DNA from: Dactylorhiza incarnata
Lineage: Eukaryota; Streptophyta; Magnoliopsida; Asparagales; Orchidaceae
DNA: 64,000 nucleotides
Assembly (NCBI GenBank): GCA_033032865.1
Contig: JAWHQI010000121.1
Coordinates: 2,418,001 to 2,482,000 of the forward strand
Reading direction: 5' to 3'
The notes beneath the pieces were generated by a model. It ran no database searches. It was not told the origin of the DNA and worked only from the letters and a program-made list of their open reading frames with translations. The position numbers and the translations under genes were made by a program. Shown here in pieces: positions 32,021-44,778 of the stretch. How positions within the stretch are numbered: position 1 is the stretch's first letter; each line of letters begins with the position of its first letter.

Positions 32021-34236
32021 TGATAATGCGTAATTTGACTTAAATTACTTAAGCAAAAATATTTAATTTTGATATAAATTATATATATTTTCTCTAAATA
32101 ATATTTAATTTTGCTTATAAATTAGTTTTATATAATTTTTCACTAATGTTTCGTTATTCTGCAGGCCTGGGGGCATTTTTTTGTACGTCTCGAAGTGAAA
32201 GTCCGCTGCTGAATTTTATTGATGTTGCGCGCATGTTTGATGGAGATTTTGCTAGAGTCGTCACATTACTCGAGACGCGTCCGTGCATGTGCAACTCGCC
32301 ATCTTCGCCAACTCCGCAAGCTCATGCCGCACAAGTCCAAGCTCCACACGATGCCATCGCCGCCACCTTTGCATTTCGCCGCCAACTCCAAATAATTTCA
32401 TGCCGCCGCAACGTCCGCTTCGCGACGCCATCGCTGCCACGTTTGCATGTCACCGCAACGTCCGCTTCGCCGCGCCATCTTCCAAGCTACACCAGTCCAA
32501 GAAATTAACTTTGCTTCGTCGCGCCATCATTCGCCAATCCATGCAACATGACCACGCGCCTCGTCAAAGCTACATTCGCCGCGACGCTATCATCGCCATT
32601 TACCTAATTCTCCATTTAACTCGTCACCTTTTCCCATACAAATTATTATTATTTATCATCATGCATTATTAATACCATTGTAGCCTATTATTATCGTTCC
32701 ATGCATTCATAATCATATTTCGGTTAGCCAATTCTCCTTTTATAATTATATGTAACCAATTTTATTTCATGCATTCATTATCATTATTCCACTATCATGT
32801 AGCCACATATTTTAATACAACGTATTATTATTATTATTGCATGCATATTAAATCTTTTTATCATATTTTATTCATGTTGGCCGAAATTTTCATGCTCTCC
32901 ACCTTTTAATTAAATCCATTCGGCTCCCCTAATTTAATCACAAGCAAATACCCTTTCATCTTCTCCCTTGTTGGCCGAATTCTTCATTGCCTAATTTAAT
33001 CATTGATGCATCCTTTCATATTCCTCCAAACACTTGAAGTGGTCGGCCATCATATGGAGGTTTATCATGATTATTATTACTATTATTACTACTATTATTA
33101 TGCCCATTCCTCTTCCCATGGCCGAAATTTCTCATTCCACCTCTTTATTTTTCATGTCATTCATCTCCCCATTCATGTCCCTTTAAATTCCGTTCTTCAT
33201 GTTTCCACCAAAATTTATTCCTCATTAATCCCCTAGCATTAATTCCCTTGGATGATTCTAGAAATACTTTTGCATCTATAAAAGGGCTCCAAGGCATCAT
33301 GAATTGGAGGATGTGAAGTATCAAGAGAGTGGAGATAAAAAGTTAGAAGTTTTGAGAGGCTCTCTTCCCCTGCCCATTTGGGCAGGTTTGCTCCTCCATT
33401 TTCTGTATTTTTTTCAAGTTATTTTTATTTCATGTTATTTTATCTTAAGCAATGCTTTTATTTCATGTACCTCTTTTATTTTATGCAATGATAATTTAGT
33501 TTATTTTTCAGTAATGTCTCGTTCTAATTTCTTTTTTATTTCTCATGTCCTTTTTATTTCATAGCAAGTAGTTATAATATTAATTTAGTCTTGATTATTG
33601 CAAACATTGAGTGAAATTATCTTTCTCTTTATAATCGTTCTTTTCCACCTACGATTTATTTGTGATTAATATCGGGTTCATAGGTCGATGTGTGGATTTT
33701 CGTATCTGATTTCGTATTCTAGTTAGCTGAGAGGCTCATGCGTATGAATTGATCACTCATGAATAAAAAGAGTTGATCGCAACCCTCGAGAGAGGATGAC
33801 GAAAATCTTCTGGATAGGAGTCAAATCTTATAGCGGGATTCACTTCGTTAAAGCGAGTTTTAGGGGTTTCGATTGTAGAACGAGAGTTCGGTCGATCAAC
33901 CTAATCTCAGGTGGGCGTTTTTCTCGAGAAAGGTGCGTTCATATTTCGGGAATCTCCACGGTCAAGGATCGGATTAGACGATTATAAACTATTATGTTTT
34001 ATTTCATTTCGAAGTTTGTTTTGATCAAGTTAGTTTTCTTTTCTTTATTTTAGTTTAAAATATAATTTCTCTTAAAATTTCCTTCCGACAAAATAATAGT
34101 TGTTTTCTCGAAGTAGCAGTATTCGACAGACCCGAGTTTTAATACGACCTTGATATTCTTTCTATCCTATGTTATATTTCGATAGGTACACTTGCCTTAA
34201 TCGAGTATAGATTGGAGAACACGAATTTCTCTATCA
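32021..34236 (+). mobile_element. 2.2-kb solo LTR, Athila-like
   Basis: TGATAATGCGTAATTTGAC at the left and GAATTTCTCTATCA at the right, flanked by CCCGC (32,016-32,020 and 34,237-34,241). Copia-2's other LTR shows the empty site. TATAAAAGG at 33,277-33,285 fits a plus-strand promoter. A TTATTA-rich microsatellite is at 33,075-33,110 and no coding is present. The ends and length resemble LTRs of the Athila gypsy lineage, but lineage is inference. Confidence 0.8.
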
Positions 34237-34241
34237 CCCGC

Positions 34242-35116
34242 ACTATCCGCAGAAGCTGCACAATAAGAATTCAATCAGCAGACCGCCCGGTCACACAAAT
34301 AGAGACCGCAGGAAAGAAGCAAACTCAGCTTACACTTGGTGTGTCTATTATTATTGCTGTCGATGGGTCCTATTTATAGGCGTAAGACCTGATCCAGTCA
34401 CCACCCTATGAGATAGGATCACCACCCACCAGACCGCGCGACCTGACCGGTCAAAAGCGCGATCAGCAATAGTACTCATGCTTCATTTTGGTGAACTCGC
34501 CAGCTTCAACATCAACTATGAGAGACCGTCATTCTCACAGCAGATCGCGACTCCAAGGGAGATCGCCAGACCGCCCGAAGCTGTTCACCCCTTGTGTTCG
34601 CTAGAGACCGCGAACACAGCCAGTTCGCCAACAGACCGCGAACTCCTGTCCGCATGCCGGTTTCCTCCTGAGACCGCGAACAGCATCCAGCTCGCATACC
34701 AGTCTCCTCCTGAGACCGCGAACTGAGACCGCATGACTAAGTCCCTTAGTCCGCGAATACCACCAGAAAGCCCGGTTAGCCACTAGACCGCATTCTGGAA
34801 AACCCGGATCAAACTGAGCGGTCACACCAGACCGCCACAGCCTTGAAGAAGACAGTTCACCACGTGGTCACGCACAAACCGCGCACACCTGAAGACGATT
34901 AGCCCGCCACGCGGTCACAGACAGACCGCGCGGCCTTCACCTTCAGCCGCCTTGGACCCATACCAGCGATCAAGCCAGGAGACCGCAGTTAGGCTTAGAC
35001 CATCCAGACCGCAGAGGCAGACCGCCAGGCCGTGCGATCACACCAGACCGCCCGACCTCCTCCCAGACCGCCCAGGTCCAAAAAATCCCCTAACTTCCAC
35101 TTCAACAATTTCAACA
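34242..35116 (-). repeat. Copia-2 5' LTR, second part
   Basis: Collinear with the 3' LTR from CACTATCCGC to TTTCAACA. The minus-strand TATA box TATAAATAGG is at 34,369-34,378. Confidence 0.95.
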
Positions 35117-35121
35117 TAAAT

Positions 35122-35194
35122 ACCCTGCTAGGGGCAACGAGTAGACTGTTCCAAACTAGTCAATCACGCAGATGCTTCAAGCACCATTTCAACA
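35122..35194 (+). repeat. Copia-4 5' LTR, second part
   Basis: ACCCTGCTAGGGGCAACGAG to CATTTCAACA, matching 51,180-51,252. Together with 26,101-26,203 it makes exactly 176 bp. Confidence 0.95.
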
Positions 35195-36083
35195 TTCTTG
35201 AAGTTTTTTTTTTCTCTCGTGCCCTAGCCCGTTATCCCGTAACCGTTCGCCTCCTTCCTCGCAAGGAGTTACCACGAGATCGTCGGCCGCTCCATCTATC
35301 ACGAGAACCGATCGCCGCTTGCAATACTCCTGATTGTTGTTCTCTAGTGGATCTCGCGCTTGTCTCCCGTAACCTCTCGTCGATCTCTGTTCGCGCGATC
35401 TCGTCGTCAAGCGTTCACAGTTATCGCAAGGCGGAAGGAGTATATACTCTCGTTCTTCCCGTTCTTGTCTCCAGGCAGAAGAAGCCCGCCTCTGTTGCCG
35501 ACGCTGACGATCCCAGCTGCAACCTGCACGCTCCTTGCGAGAAGAAGCCCTAGATCGGCTCTTCCCATTTTTTTCTAAACCAATGTCGTCCATCCTGTGC
35601 GAGACGGAGCCCGCCGCCGTTGATTCAGCGCTCGATCCACTGCTGCAGCGCCGATCTAGTCGTGTCGTCGCTATCGCTGCCGATCCACTGATCGATCCTT
35701 CTCCAGTGCTCGATCGACGAAGTGCAGTGCAGTGCAGTGAAGTGTAGTGAAGTGTCGCTGCCAATCCTTCTCTAGTGCTGAGAAAGAAGAAGCGCTTCCA
35801 CGCGCATTAGCGTTAGCCTCCACTACCGCCAGGCGCTAGTGGTTAGCATCGGCACTAGCGCCGCTTGTTAGTGGCCGCTCCTTGCCTCCGTGGGTGTCGT
35901 CTCTGTCAACTCCAGATCTAGTCTTCGACGATTTTGTTCAGCCGGAGAAGAGGAGCACAACAAGTTTCTGGATTGGATCCGAAGATTTTGTCGTCTCCGC
36001 ACAGTTTTTCAGGTGATCTCTTTCTAGTTTTCTGCTTGTGATCTTGGTTGTGAGTGGAAATCTACTGTTTGGAGAGAGACACA
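35195..36083 (+). other. Copia-4 5' leader
   Basis: An 890-bp leader between LTR and gag ATG. The bases after the LTR (TTCTTGAAGTTTTT) do not match the initiator-Met complement. A CAGTGCAGTGCAGTGAAGTG stutter lies at 35,722-35,755 and CTAGTGGTTAGC/CTAGCGCC phrases at 35,810-35,875. ORFs here are in several frames and look incidental. Confidence 0.6.
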
Positions 36084-38699
36084 ATGTCAAAAGGGAATAC
36101 TCCCGTTCCGATGATCAAGTTGGAGAAATTCTCCAATTCTGAATTTTGTGCTTGGAAGAGGAACACTCAGTTCGGCATGAAGTACTTGAACATGTTCTAC
36201 ACCGTTCAATCTGTTCGCGCTGAAGTTCTTGGGACTGATGGCGAGGCCCAGTTGAATGAGGACGAAGATTTTTGTCGCGACTACCTGTTGAACTGTCTCT
36301 CCAATAGACTTGCTAAGACATACAAAAAATTGAAGACCGCAAAAGAAATCTGGGATACTATGGAGGAGCAGTTCAAGGAAGAGGAAAACATGTCCAAGAT
36401 GCAACTGGTGGATAAGTTCATGGCTTTCACCTTCACTGAGGAAAGGGGAATCCTTCCACAGGTCGCCGATTTTGAGAATCTGGTGGACAAGCTGAACAGT
36501 GAGAACATCCCATTGCCAGATGGTTTTGTTGAAGGAGCCATCATTTTCAAGCTCCCGTTGGCGTGGTACTCCTTTAAGACGGAGATGCATCAGAAGAAAA
36601 TGTAGGTCAGTCTAAAAGACCTCAAGCGCTTCATCTACATTGAGGATGAGAACCGGACTAGACATGTTATGGAGACAGTTAGCAAGCATTCCTCTGCTGC
36701 CAATATGGTCATGCATCCTAAGCGCAAGTTTAAGCCTGGAAAGACTAGATCGTTACCCAGTGCACCTGCAGTTGTGGACACAAGCAAAAAGGCAAAGAAA
36801 TTCAAAGGCAAGTGCTACAATTGTAACAAGTGGGATCATTGCGCTTCCGAGTGTAAGCAACTAAAGAGAGATGACTCTAGCACACCAAAGACTGATAACA
36901 TGACCAATATGGTTCATCAGACTGCGCCTACCGACTTTGTTGCCATGGTCAGTAAAGGAAAGGCTAGTACCGAGTGGTGGCTAGACACAGGTGCTACATG
37001 TCATGTCTGCAACAACACTGTGCTTCTCGAGGATGTCACTACAGTCAGAGAGACTGTCACTGTTGCAGATGGAGGAGTAGCTGACGTGCTGAAGGTCGGC
37101 AATGCTACCTTGACGCTCTCCTCGGGTAAAACTCTTAGTTTGAAAAATGTTAAATTTATACCATCATTAGCTGCTAATTTAATTTCGATTAGTTTGTTAT
37201 GCGATGCTAGTATGTCTTTTAATATTAGTAGTGGTTGAGTAACATTGATGATTAACTCGCATTATTTTGGTTGTGCGTATGTCGTCAAAGGAATGTATAA
37301 GCCGAGTCTAGCAAACGAAGTAGTAAATCAGGTTAGTTCTATTTTGATCGATCCTAAGATTTTATATGCAAGACTAGGACACGTCAATTATATAAAACTA
37401 CTCCTGCTAGTTAGAACTCACAACATCCCCTTAGACACAAAAACCAGATTCGACAAATGTGAAATTTGTGCTCAAACTAAGATAACTAGAACACCTTCTT
37501 AGTTAGGTTTCTAAGAGCACACAATTGCTAGAGTTAATACATTCCGACATATGTGATTACAAAAGTTTTGTCACACGAGGAGGTTGGAAGTATCTGATAA
37601 CCTTTATCGACGACTACTCTAGATTCAGTCATATTTATCTACTTAAAACCAAAGATGAAGCTTTTGAAAAATTTTATATATTCAAAAATAGGGTTGAGAA
37701 TCAACTTGACATGAAAATCAAAAGGCTAAGGAGTGGTAGAGGAGGAGAATACGTCTCGGGGGAGTTTAGAGATTTCCTTGCCAGTAATAGCATAATCCTT
37801 GAAACACTGCGCGGCTCGCTTCGCCTTTCGACGCTCCGCCACTGCCCCTTATTCCCCCATGTCCAATGTTATCGCTGAAAGGAAAAATAGAACTTTAACA
37901 GAGATGTTGAATTCTATGTTGTTAGCTGCTGGCATGCCTGCGACCTACTGGGGTGAAGCTCCCCTCATGTCAAATCACATTCTTAATATAGTTCCCCATG
38001 CTAAGTTGACTAAGACACCCTATGAGCTTTGGTTTAAGAGACCTCCTAGATTTGATAATCTTAAGACATGGGGCTGTATCGCTTATGTTAGGATACCTGA
38101 CCTTAGATGAGCTAAGATTTGACCTAGGACAAATACATGTGTCTATTTAGGATGTGTAGAGGATAGTGTTGCAGACAGATTTTTAGATCTCTCAACGAAC
38201 TCTGCAATAGAATTTAGAGACGCTGTCTTCTTTGAGGATAAGTTTCTTAAGGACAAGAACCTGACGCTTCCAGGTCTGCCAACCACTAGTCTTGAGTCTC
38301 TAGCTGAGCCAAGCCAACATAACTCTGACACTGAGCCTATAGACACGAGTGGTTTAGATACCAGAAGGCTATCTAGTAGAGAGAAAGTACATAAAAGCTT
38401 CGGTACAGACTTCATGACATACTAAGTTGAAGCTGATCCATCCACCTATAAGGAAGCGATGCGGTCTCGAGACTCTCTATTATGGAAAGAAGCCATAGAT
38501 GAAGAGTTGAAATCTCTCATGCAGAACAATACGTGGACATTGGTTGACTTGCCTAAAGGGGCTAAGATCATTGGAAACAAATGGGTTCTGAAGAAGAAGC
38601 TTAATCCTGATGGGAGTATCGCAAAATACAAAGCACGTCTAGTTGCAAAAGACTTCACTCAAGTGAGTGGAATAGACTACTTTGATATATACTCGCATG
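36084..38699 (+). pseudogene. gag-pol: Copia-4 gag-pol, first part (gag to start of reverse transcriptase)
   Basis: ATG at 36,084 (MSKGNTPVPMIKLEKFSN) opens a capsid domain; an in-frame TAG follows at 36,603. The frame resumes with zinc knuckle CYNCNKWDHCASEC (36,813-36,854) and protease WWLDTGATCHVC (36,975-37,012), with stops at 37,236 and 37,500. The pre-integrase C-X2-C is KCEICAQTK. Integrase (37,525-38,110) shows LIHSDICD, FIDDYSRF and GRGGEY, but a GC-rich insertion of about 40 bp near 37,803-37,845 breaks it before PYSPMSNVIAERKNRT. Reverse transcriptase begins at about 38,459 and stops at DYFDIYS, where the G1 fragment is inserted. The rest resumes at 48,965. Confidence 0.93.
38653..38699 (+). 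repeat. 47-bp duplication of Copia-4 sequence, left copy
   Basis: 38,653-38,694 is identical to 48,965-49,006 (42 bp); the next five bases GCATG resemble ACCTG. The left copy ends exactly where the G1 LTR begins (38,700). It is far longer than the 5-bp duplication expected of an LTR element. Confidence 0.9.
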
Positions 38700-39838
38700 T
38701 GTAACATTCCCCAAACAACTAGACCCCTAGAGTGGTTTTGTCATGACTAGGTCATGACAAAACCCTAAGAAGCTTGAAGAGACCACTTGGCCTTAGCCAG
38801 GAAGAAGGAAACCACAGTAGTCTACAAATAGCAATTTCTAGTTAACAAGCATAGGGTTGGACTTAAGGGCCTCACCTTGACCCTTTGATCCCACCATAGC
38901 ATACCTAACCCTTTGGGTGTCCCCTTAGAGCACCAAGGACCCATTGGGGTCAACCAAATAGGCCAAATTGACCAAAGTCAACTCTAGCTCTGTTTTGGTC
39001 AAACCAACACCTTTTGGATAAATTGGCCCAATTGGGGCACCACCATGACTCGACCAACTTTGGGTGATGTCAAGGGACTCAAGACTCAGCACTTGGACTA
39101 GTCAACCCATCAGTTGACCAAGTCAACACCTCAAGTCAACACTTGGTCAACCTTGCCCAAAAAGAGGGGAAAAGGCTAACTCAAGCTCAATCCACTTGGG
39201 CTAGGCCCAATTGAAGTGACACTCTAGTTTCATGAGGCTGAAATTACATGGAATGCCATCCAATTTCTGGAGGGGGTGACTAGGAGAGAGAAATTGGGAG
39301 TTTCCCCCAATTTGAAGAGAGAGAAAAGGAGGATTAATGACATTCATGGCCAAGGGAGGCCAATTGATGGGGATTAATCTCCTCTGGCTGTTACAAGAAG
39401 TTTGGGGGTTTTTCCTGCTCACATGGGGGCTGAATCAAGAGGAATTCAGTTGGCTGAAATTCACCATTAATGGTGATAATGGTGATTGAAGATTTGGCTC
39501 TTCCCCTCCCCCAATTGGACCTTATAACACCTTCAGTGGATGAAGAGGAGGAGTTTCCCCACCTTCCCCAAAGAAATCGAGCACCAGTTTCCGGATCAGT
39601 GAGTGATTAGTAGTTAGATTCCGCGAGTGATCTTGTAGTGAGGACATGATGTACAGGGCATGAGCCCTTTATTATTGTAACTTTGTTGTTTCAATTATAC
39701 CATGTGGACATTTATTATATATAGCATGTGATTGTGGACTTGAACTTCTTTTCGTTCGTTTATACTTTTCTTCTTATGTGATTGATATGGCCGGCAGGAT
39801 CGGCGTTTTGTAGTGGTGACCTTCCCGAGTGAAGGTGT
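38700..39838 (+). repeat. G1 LTR, first part (short form)
   Basis: Aligns with 1,019-2,300 and then jumps to 6,390-6,600 of the solo LTR. It carries about eleven TTGAC/GTCAA motifs at 38,865-39,160 and an ATGTGATTG...GCCGGCAGGATCGGC end block. It ends in GGTGT (39,834-39,838), the target duplication of Copia-3. Confidence 0.8.
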
Positions 39839-41229
39839 TGTTAAAAAATTGAGGTCCGGAGGTGAAGTAAAATGCGAAATACACTTCACAAACTTTTTAC
39901 AAGTGCAGCACAACAATGACAATGGGAATAACGAATAGTGCTATGATATTAACTATCTCTTCACAATTTCGAGGTATACATGGCGAGACATGATTCATAA
40001 GAATCACGGAGGAGAGAAGCACAAACAATAAATATAAGCTGCTGCGACCTGACAACTTGAGATCGCCAGACCGCGCAAACAGACAAGCCAGACGGAAGCC
40101 GCTGAGACTGCGCGAACAGAGTACAAGCCGCACCTGCTAGACCGCAACCATAGACCACCGACTTGCTGCTTTATTCCTCTGCTGAAAACAACCAGTTCAC
40201 GCTTCTTGATCGCATAGACCGCACGGTCTTGAGCACAGAAGAACCTGCGAACACTGAACAAAGAACTGCTACCTGCTGCAGACCGCAACTCAAGATCGCC
40301 TGGCCACTTAAGACCGCCTGATCAACTGAGTCCGCTGCACAGACAAAGAACACCTAAACACAGTCCGCCCGGACTGGTTTATTCAAAGCTGGAAGAAGGG
40401 AGACAAGCTGACCGCGAGCTGCAAGTCGCTAACCTGCCAACACAGAAATCGGTCAGACAAAATCTCAGACCGCGCGAACTCAAATTGAGACCGGCACAAT
40501 CAAGCCAACTTTGGTTCTTACAGTTCTCATTATTAATGACGAGCCCTGCACCCCTATTTATAGGCGATAAGACGGATGTCGTCACCGCACAAACTGGGAT
40601 ACAATAACTGCCCATCAGATCGCGAGCGGTCTCACAAAACTGACCACTCGAACTCAGCACCACTGAACAACTTCCTTATTAACAATACAGTTATGTACAA
40701 ACCGCCCGGTTACTGCGGTCTCCCTAAAACAGACCACCCGGTCTATTGCAAAAAGGCAAGGAACTTCTTCAGTAAACCAGACCGACTAGAACAGTCGTCA
40801 GACCGCTCGGTCACTGTAAGAAGGCGGACCTACTTGAACATCTGGCCGACTTGAACAAGTCGCCAGATCAACCCGCGCAAGCCGCCCGGACAAAAGAGGC
40901 GGTCTCCCAGATCAGACCGCTCAGAACAACTGAGACAGAACCGGCCAGAGCACCGGCGCAGACCGCGCGGTCTCTGTGGTCTCCAACCTCCAGACCTCCT
41001 GTCACGGCCCATCAACCACTACGACTAGGCACCGTGGACAAGGACTGCAGTCAAGGGTGGCGGGGGATCGAGACCCGCCATCAACAACCTACTGTTGCTG
41101 AGAAACAGGCTCAGTGATTTGGTTGGGGTTTGACCGGACTGCAGTCCTTGTCCACTGATGCCTAGCCGTAGTGGTTGATAGCCGTGACACCGCCCAACAC
41201 CCTTCCACTTCCACTTCAAAAATTTAACA
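39839..41229 (-). repeat. Copia-3 3' LTR with MITE inside
   Basis: 1,391 bp against 1,198 bp in the partner; most of the difference is the inverted-repeat insertion at 41,001-41,188. TATAAATAGG on the minus strand is at 40,553-40,562. The palindrome GACCGCGCGGTC is at 40,961-40,972. Confidence 0.92.
41001..41188. mobile_element. 188-bp MITE-like insertion
   Basis: Terminal inverted repeats of about 50 bp: the left begins GTCACGGCCCATCAACCACT and the right, reverse-complemented, begins GTCACGGCTATCAACCACTA. Both reach GTGGACAAGGACTGCAGTC. It is absent from the other Copia-3 LTR at the same position (near 48,085), so it arrived after Copia-3. No clear target duplication; superfamily unresolved. 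Confidence 0.85.
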
Positions 41230-43263
41230 CTCCCCCTTGAAGTGGGAAGTGGAAGTCAGCCTAAGCAAACTCCGCAACCGACCAAAAGGTCCCTTCGCCA
41301 GCGGCTTAGTAAATATGTCAGCAACATTCTCCTTGCTCTGCACATGCTCCACAATCAGAGATCCCTCCAACACCTTCTCACGAATGAAATGGTGATGAAT
41401 CTCTATGTGCTTCGTACGCGCGTGACAAACTGGATTGTTCACCAGTTTGAGAGCACTCTCGTTGTCACTACGTAGCAGAGTAGGACCTCGCACCTCCCTA
41501 TGAATGTCTTCCACAAGCCTCCTAATCCAGATGGCTTCCTGAGCCGCCAAAGCCGAAGCTTTGTACTCTGCTTCCGTGGTAGAGACAGACACATAATCCT
41601 ACTTCTTGCTGCACCATGATATAACTGTCGAGCCTGTCATAAAGACATATCCAGACGTCGATCTCCGATCATCCGAATCTCCTCCATAATCAGCATCCAT
41701 GTACCCGTGAAAGCAAAAGCCCGCATCTCTCCCATAGAAGAGACCCAAATCCGAGGTGGATTTGACATACTTCAATATACTCCTAACTGCCACAAGATGA
41801 GTCTTCTGAGACTCTGCTATAAACCGACTCACCCTGCCAACTGCATAAGCAATATCTGGCCTTGTGATCGTCAAGTCTATCAAGCTTCCGACCAAAGCCC
41901 AGAACACCAAAGGATCGCTAAGAACCTTCCCTTCATCTCGCCGAAGATGAACTCCAACCTCCAGTGGAGTAGAGCTGCTCTTCCCCCCTTCCATGCCGAA
42001 TCTCTTCACGATTCAATCCGCATAGCCCTTTTGGGAAACGAGCATACCGCTCTCTTTCCTCTCCACTTCGAGCCCAAGGAAATGGTGGAGCTCGCCCAAA
42101 TCCTTCATCTCAAATCTGATAGCTAGCTCAGCATGAAGCCTAGCTACCTCCATCTCAGAATTCCCCGTGACGATCATATCATCAACGTACAACAGCACCA
42201 AGACCTGAAGCTCCCCCGTCTTCTTTACGAATAAGCTTGAATCAAAATTAGAAGAAAATATCCGCAGAACTGGAGGTATTCTGCAATCTTCCCGTACCAC
42301 GCCCGAGGCGCTTGCTTCAAGCCGTAAAGAGCCTGCTTGAGCTTGCAAATATATCTTGGGTGCTCTTCCGATACATAACCAGGTGGCTGATCCATGAAGA
42401 TATCCTTGTCAATCTCGCCATATAATAAAGCGTTCTTCACGTCGAGTTGTCAAATCTTCCACCCTTGGCAAGCAGCCAAAGCGATCACCACCCGGACCGA
42501 AGTCATCTTGTCAATGGGGCTAAACGTTTCTTCATAATCATCCCCATACTTCTGAGAGAAACCTCGAGCTACAAGGCGAGCCTTGTACCGCTCAATACTT
42601 CTATCAGCCTTCTTCTTTAGTTTGAAAACCCACTTGCAAGTCACCGGAGTAACACCCTCAACCTTAGGCACCAAGTCCCAAGTCTCATTCTTCCTGAGGG
42701 CAGCCATCTATTTATCCATGGCTTCTTCCCACTCCTTGACTCCAATGGCATTTTCATAACAAGATGACTCTCTCTCATCCAGGGGACCTGCGAAGAAACA
42801 TGAGACAAAGCTCACCAAGTTCCCGCCCGTACACCGATCAGGTGGAATAATGGTCCTCTTGGAACTTCTCAGAGCTTGACTCTGAACCACCTCTTCCACT
42901 GTAGCTTCTAGACTAGCTCTCCTCTCAGGTAGACATGGAGCATCGCTCCCCCTGCTTCCAGAACCCGAAGCACCTGATCCAGAGCTTGAAATACCTGGAG
43001 CACTTGGAGAAATAGGCAACTCCAGCAGAGCTTCCCTTGTATCTTCCTCTGGTCCACCATCTACTATGCTTCCTTGTAACTCAATAGAAGAGTTACCTTG
43101 GTATGACGTCAGCTCGTCAAATACCACATCCCTAGAGACCACATATTTCTGTGTCTCGGGATCCATGCATCTCCACCCTTTCTTCCGGTCATCATAACCG
43201 GCGAAGACTAGCTTCCTTGCCTTAGCATCTAGCTTCGTTTGAGGGCATCCGGAACATGCACAT
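41224..43263 (-). pseudogene. pol: Copia-3 gag-pol, 3' part
   Basis: Carries the integrase C-terminal linker (KLDAKARKLVFAGYDDRKKG), reverse transcriptase (GVTPVTCKWVFKLKKKAD, LLYVDDMIVTGNSEM) and RNase H (MDADYGGD, STTEAEYKAS, DNESALK, ending TSTSHFKGEC at about 41,227). Stops include 42,708, 42,450 (Trp codon in WKI*QLDVKN) and about 41,599, and the frame shifts near 42,230-42,250. It is separated from its 5' part by the SIRE-like solo LTR at 43,264-44,778. Confidence 0.93.
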
Positions 43264-44778
43264 TGTTGGAACAACCCTATTACTAATTTGGGCTAGGATC
43301 ACTATCTGCTGACTAGGATCAAGTTGACCCCAATGTATAGTCAATGGGTCAAGAGTTTAGGCTGTTAGAACTCAAGAAATCATTCAGGTTCTGCGTTCTA
43401 CGAACTCCATATTGCGTTCGACGAACTCCACTCTGCGTTCGACGAACGACATGCTCTCTGCGATCAACGAACGGCTTGCTTCTATCTCAGCGGCTCAGCG
43501 TCTCAGCTGTTCAGCGGTCGACGAACAGATTCTGTCTCAGCGGTCGACGAATAGACCCCGTCTCAGCGGTCGACAAAATTTGCTCAGCGGCTCAGCGATC
43601 GACGAAATTATCCAGGCTCAGCGGTCGACGAATTCCTCAGTTCGACGAACTCAGTCTGCGTTTGACGAATATCTTCAGATCGACGAACACAGCTCTGAGG
43701 TCGACGAAATTTGTTGAGATCGACAAAAATTTCTCTACAGCAGATTTACTTCAGAAGATTGTATTATTCATTCTCTGAACTCAGATCGACTACATCAACA
43801 GATCTATTATATCAGATAAGTAAGGATAATATATTTTCTTTTATTGTTCAAAGATTATAGCCGTTGACATTTCATGGAAAAGGAAAAAGATAAATGGCGC
43901 AACAAATTTATAGTTCCCAGATATATTATATTCCTTAATATAAGGGATTTTCATTTAATATCTGTCAGAGATTTCAAAAGAGATAAAGGAAGAAGATATA
44001 CAGTATTACTCCCATAGTTTTTCACGACAGGAAATAGACAGAACATATTACAGATTTTTCTGTACAGGAAGAAAGAAAGAAAGAAAAGCTACACATATCA
44101 TCTTCATCCTCTTCCTCAAGCATCATTCATTTTCTGAGAACATCTACATTCATCTCTCAGTGATCAGCTGCAAGTTTAGATCTTCAAAAGAGCAACAACA
44201 AACTGAAGAAATCATTCTCTCAGTTTAATCAGCTACAGGAAGATTTGTTTATACATTCAAAAGAAAGCTTCCAGCCAATCTACTGTCAAACAATTTCATA
44301 TCAGACAGAGGGAGCTTTTCTACATCAACATCCACTAGAGTCTTCTCTCAGATTATTGACAGAGAAGAACATTCTAAACCCTCTTTATCCCATTCTGTAA
44401 AGGGTTTAAATTCCATTCAAAAGTTTACCTCTTGGTGGCAAGACACCTGATCAAAAAATCTTGTTTGCTTTTGGGCACCTTATCAAAAGCTCATTGGTGT
44501 TAGGACACCTATCAAAAATCCTAGTGGATTCCTACCAAGGGTGGTAGAAGAGTAGACGTACCCAGGTTTATTGGGGAACTACTATAGCTCCATGTGTCCT
44601 CTGTGATTGCTTTACTTTTCTGTGCTTGTGTTGTGCTGTGTTTTATTTTCAGTTTCTTATAAATCACTCTGCTACACATATATATATCACTAATTTAATT
44701 CCGCTATAAAATTAAGTAAAAAGTTTTAATACTCTATTCACCCCCCTAGAGTTAATTTAAGATCTAACCTCACTTTCA
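43264..44778 (+). mobile_element. SIRE-like solo LTR (family B), 1,515 bp
   Basis: Runs TGTTGGAACAACCC...CTCACTTTCA. It interrupts Copia-3 between GSTCYA and the following integrase linker. Flanks are CACAT (43,259-43,263) and TGCAT (44,779-44,783), which agree at three of five positions. It contains a dense TTCGACGAAC array (43,390-43,735) and CACCCCCCTAGAGT near its end. No interior is present. Confidence 0.85.

Larger units (their letters stand above)
26204..35116 (-). mobile_element. Copia-2, nearly intact Ty1/copia element
   Basis: LTRs at 26,204-27,471 (1,268 bp) and 31,627-32,020 plus 34,242-35,116 (1,269 bp) both run TGTGAAATTT...TTTCAACA on the plus strand. TAAAT flanks it at 26,199-26,203 and 35,117-35,121. 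The primer-binding site is perfect and the polypurine tract CAAGGGGGAG is present. The element sits in the 5' LTR of Copia-4 in opposite orientation. Confidence 0.97.

Noticed and set aside
35189..35764. Minus-strand ORF of 191 codons in the Copia-4 leader
   Set aside because: Arg/Ser-rich translation opposite to a GC-rich leader, with a competing plus-strand ORF of 173 codons; no recognisable domain on either.
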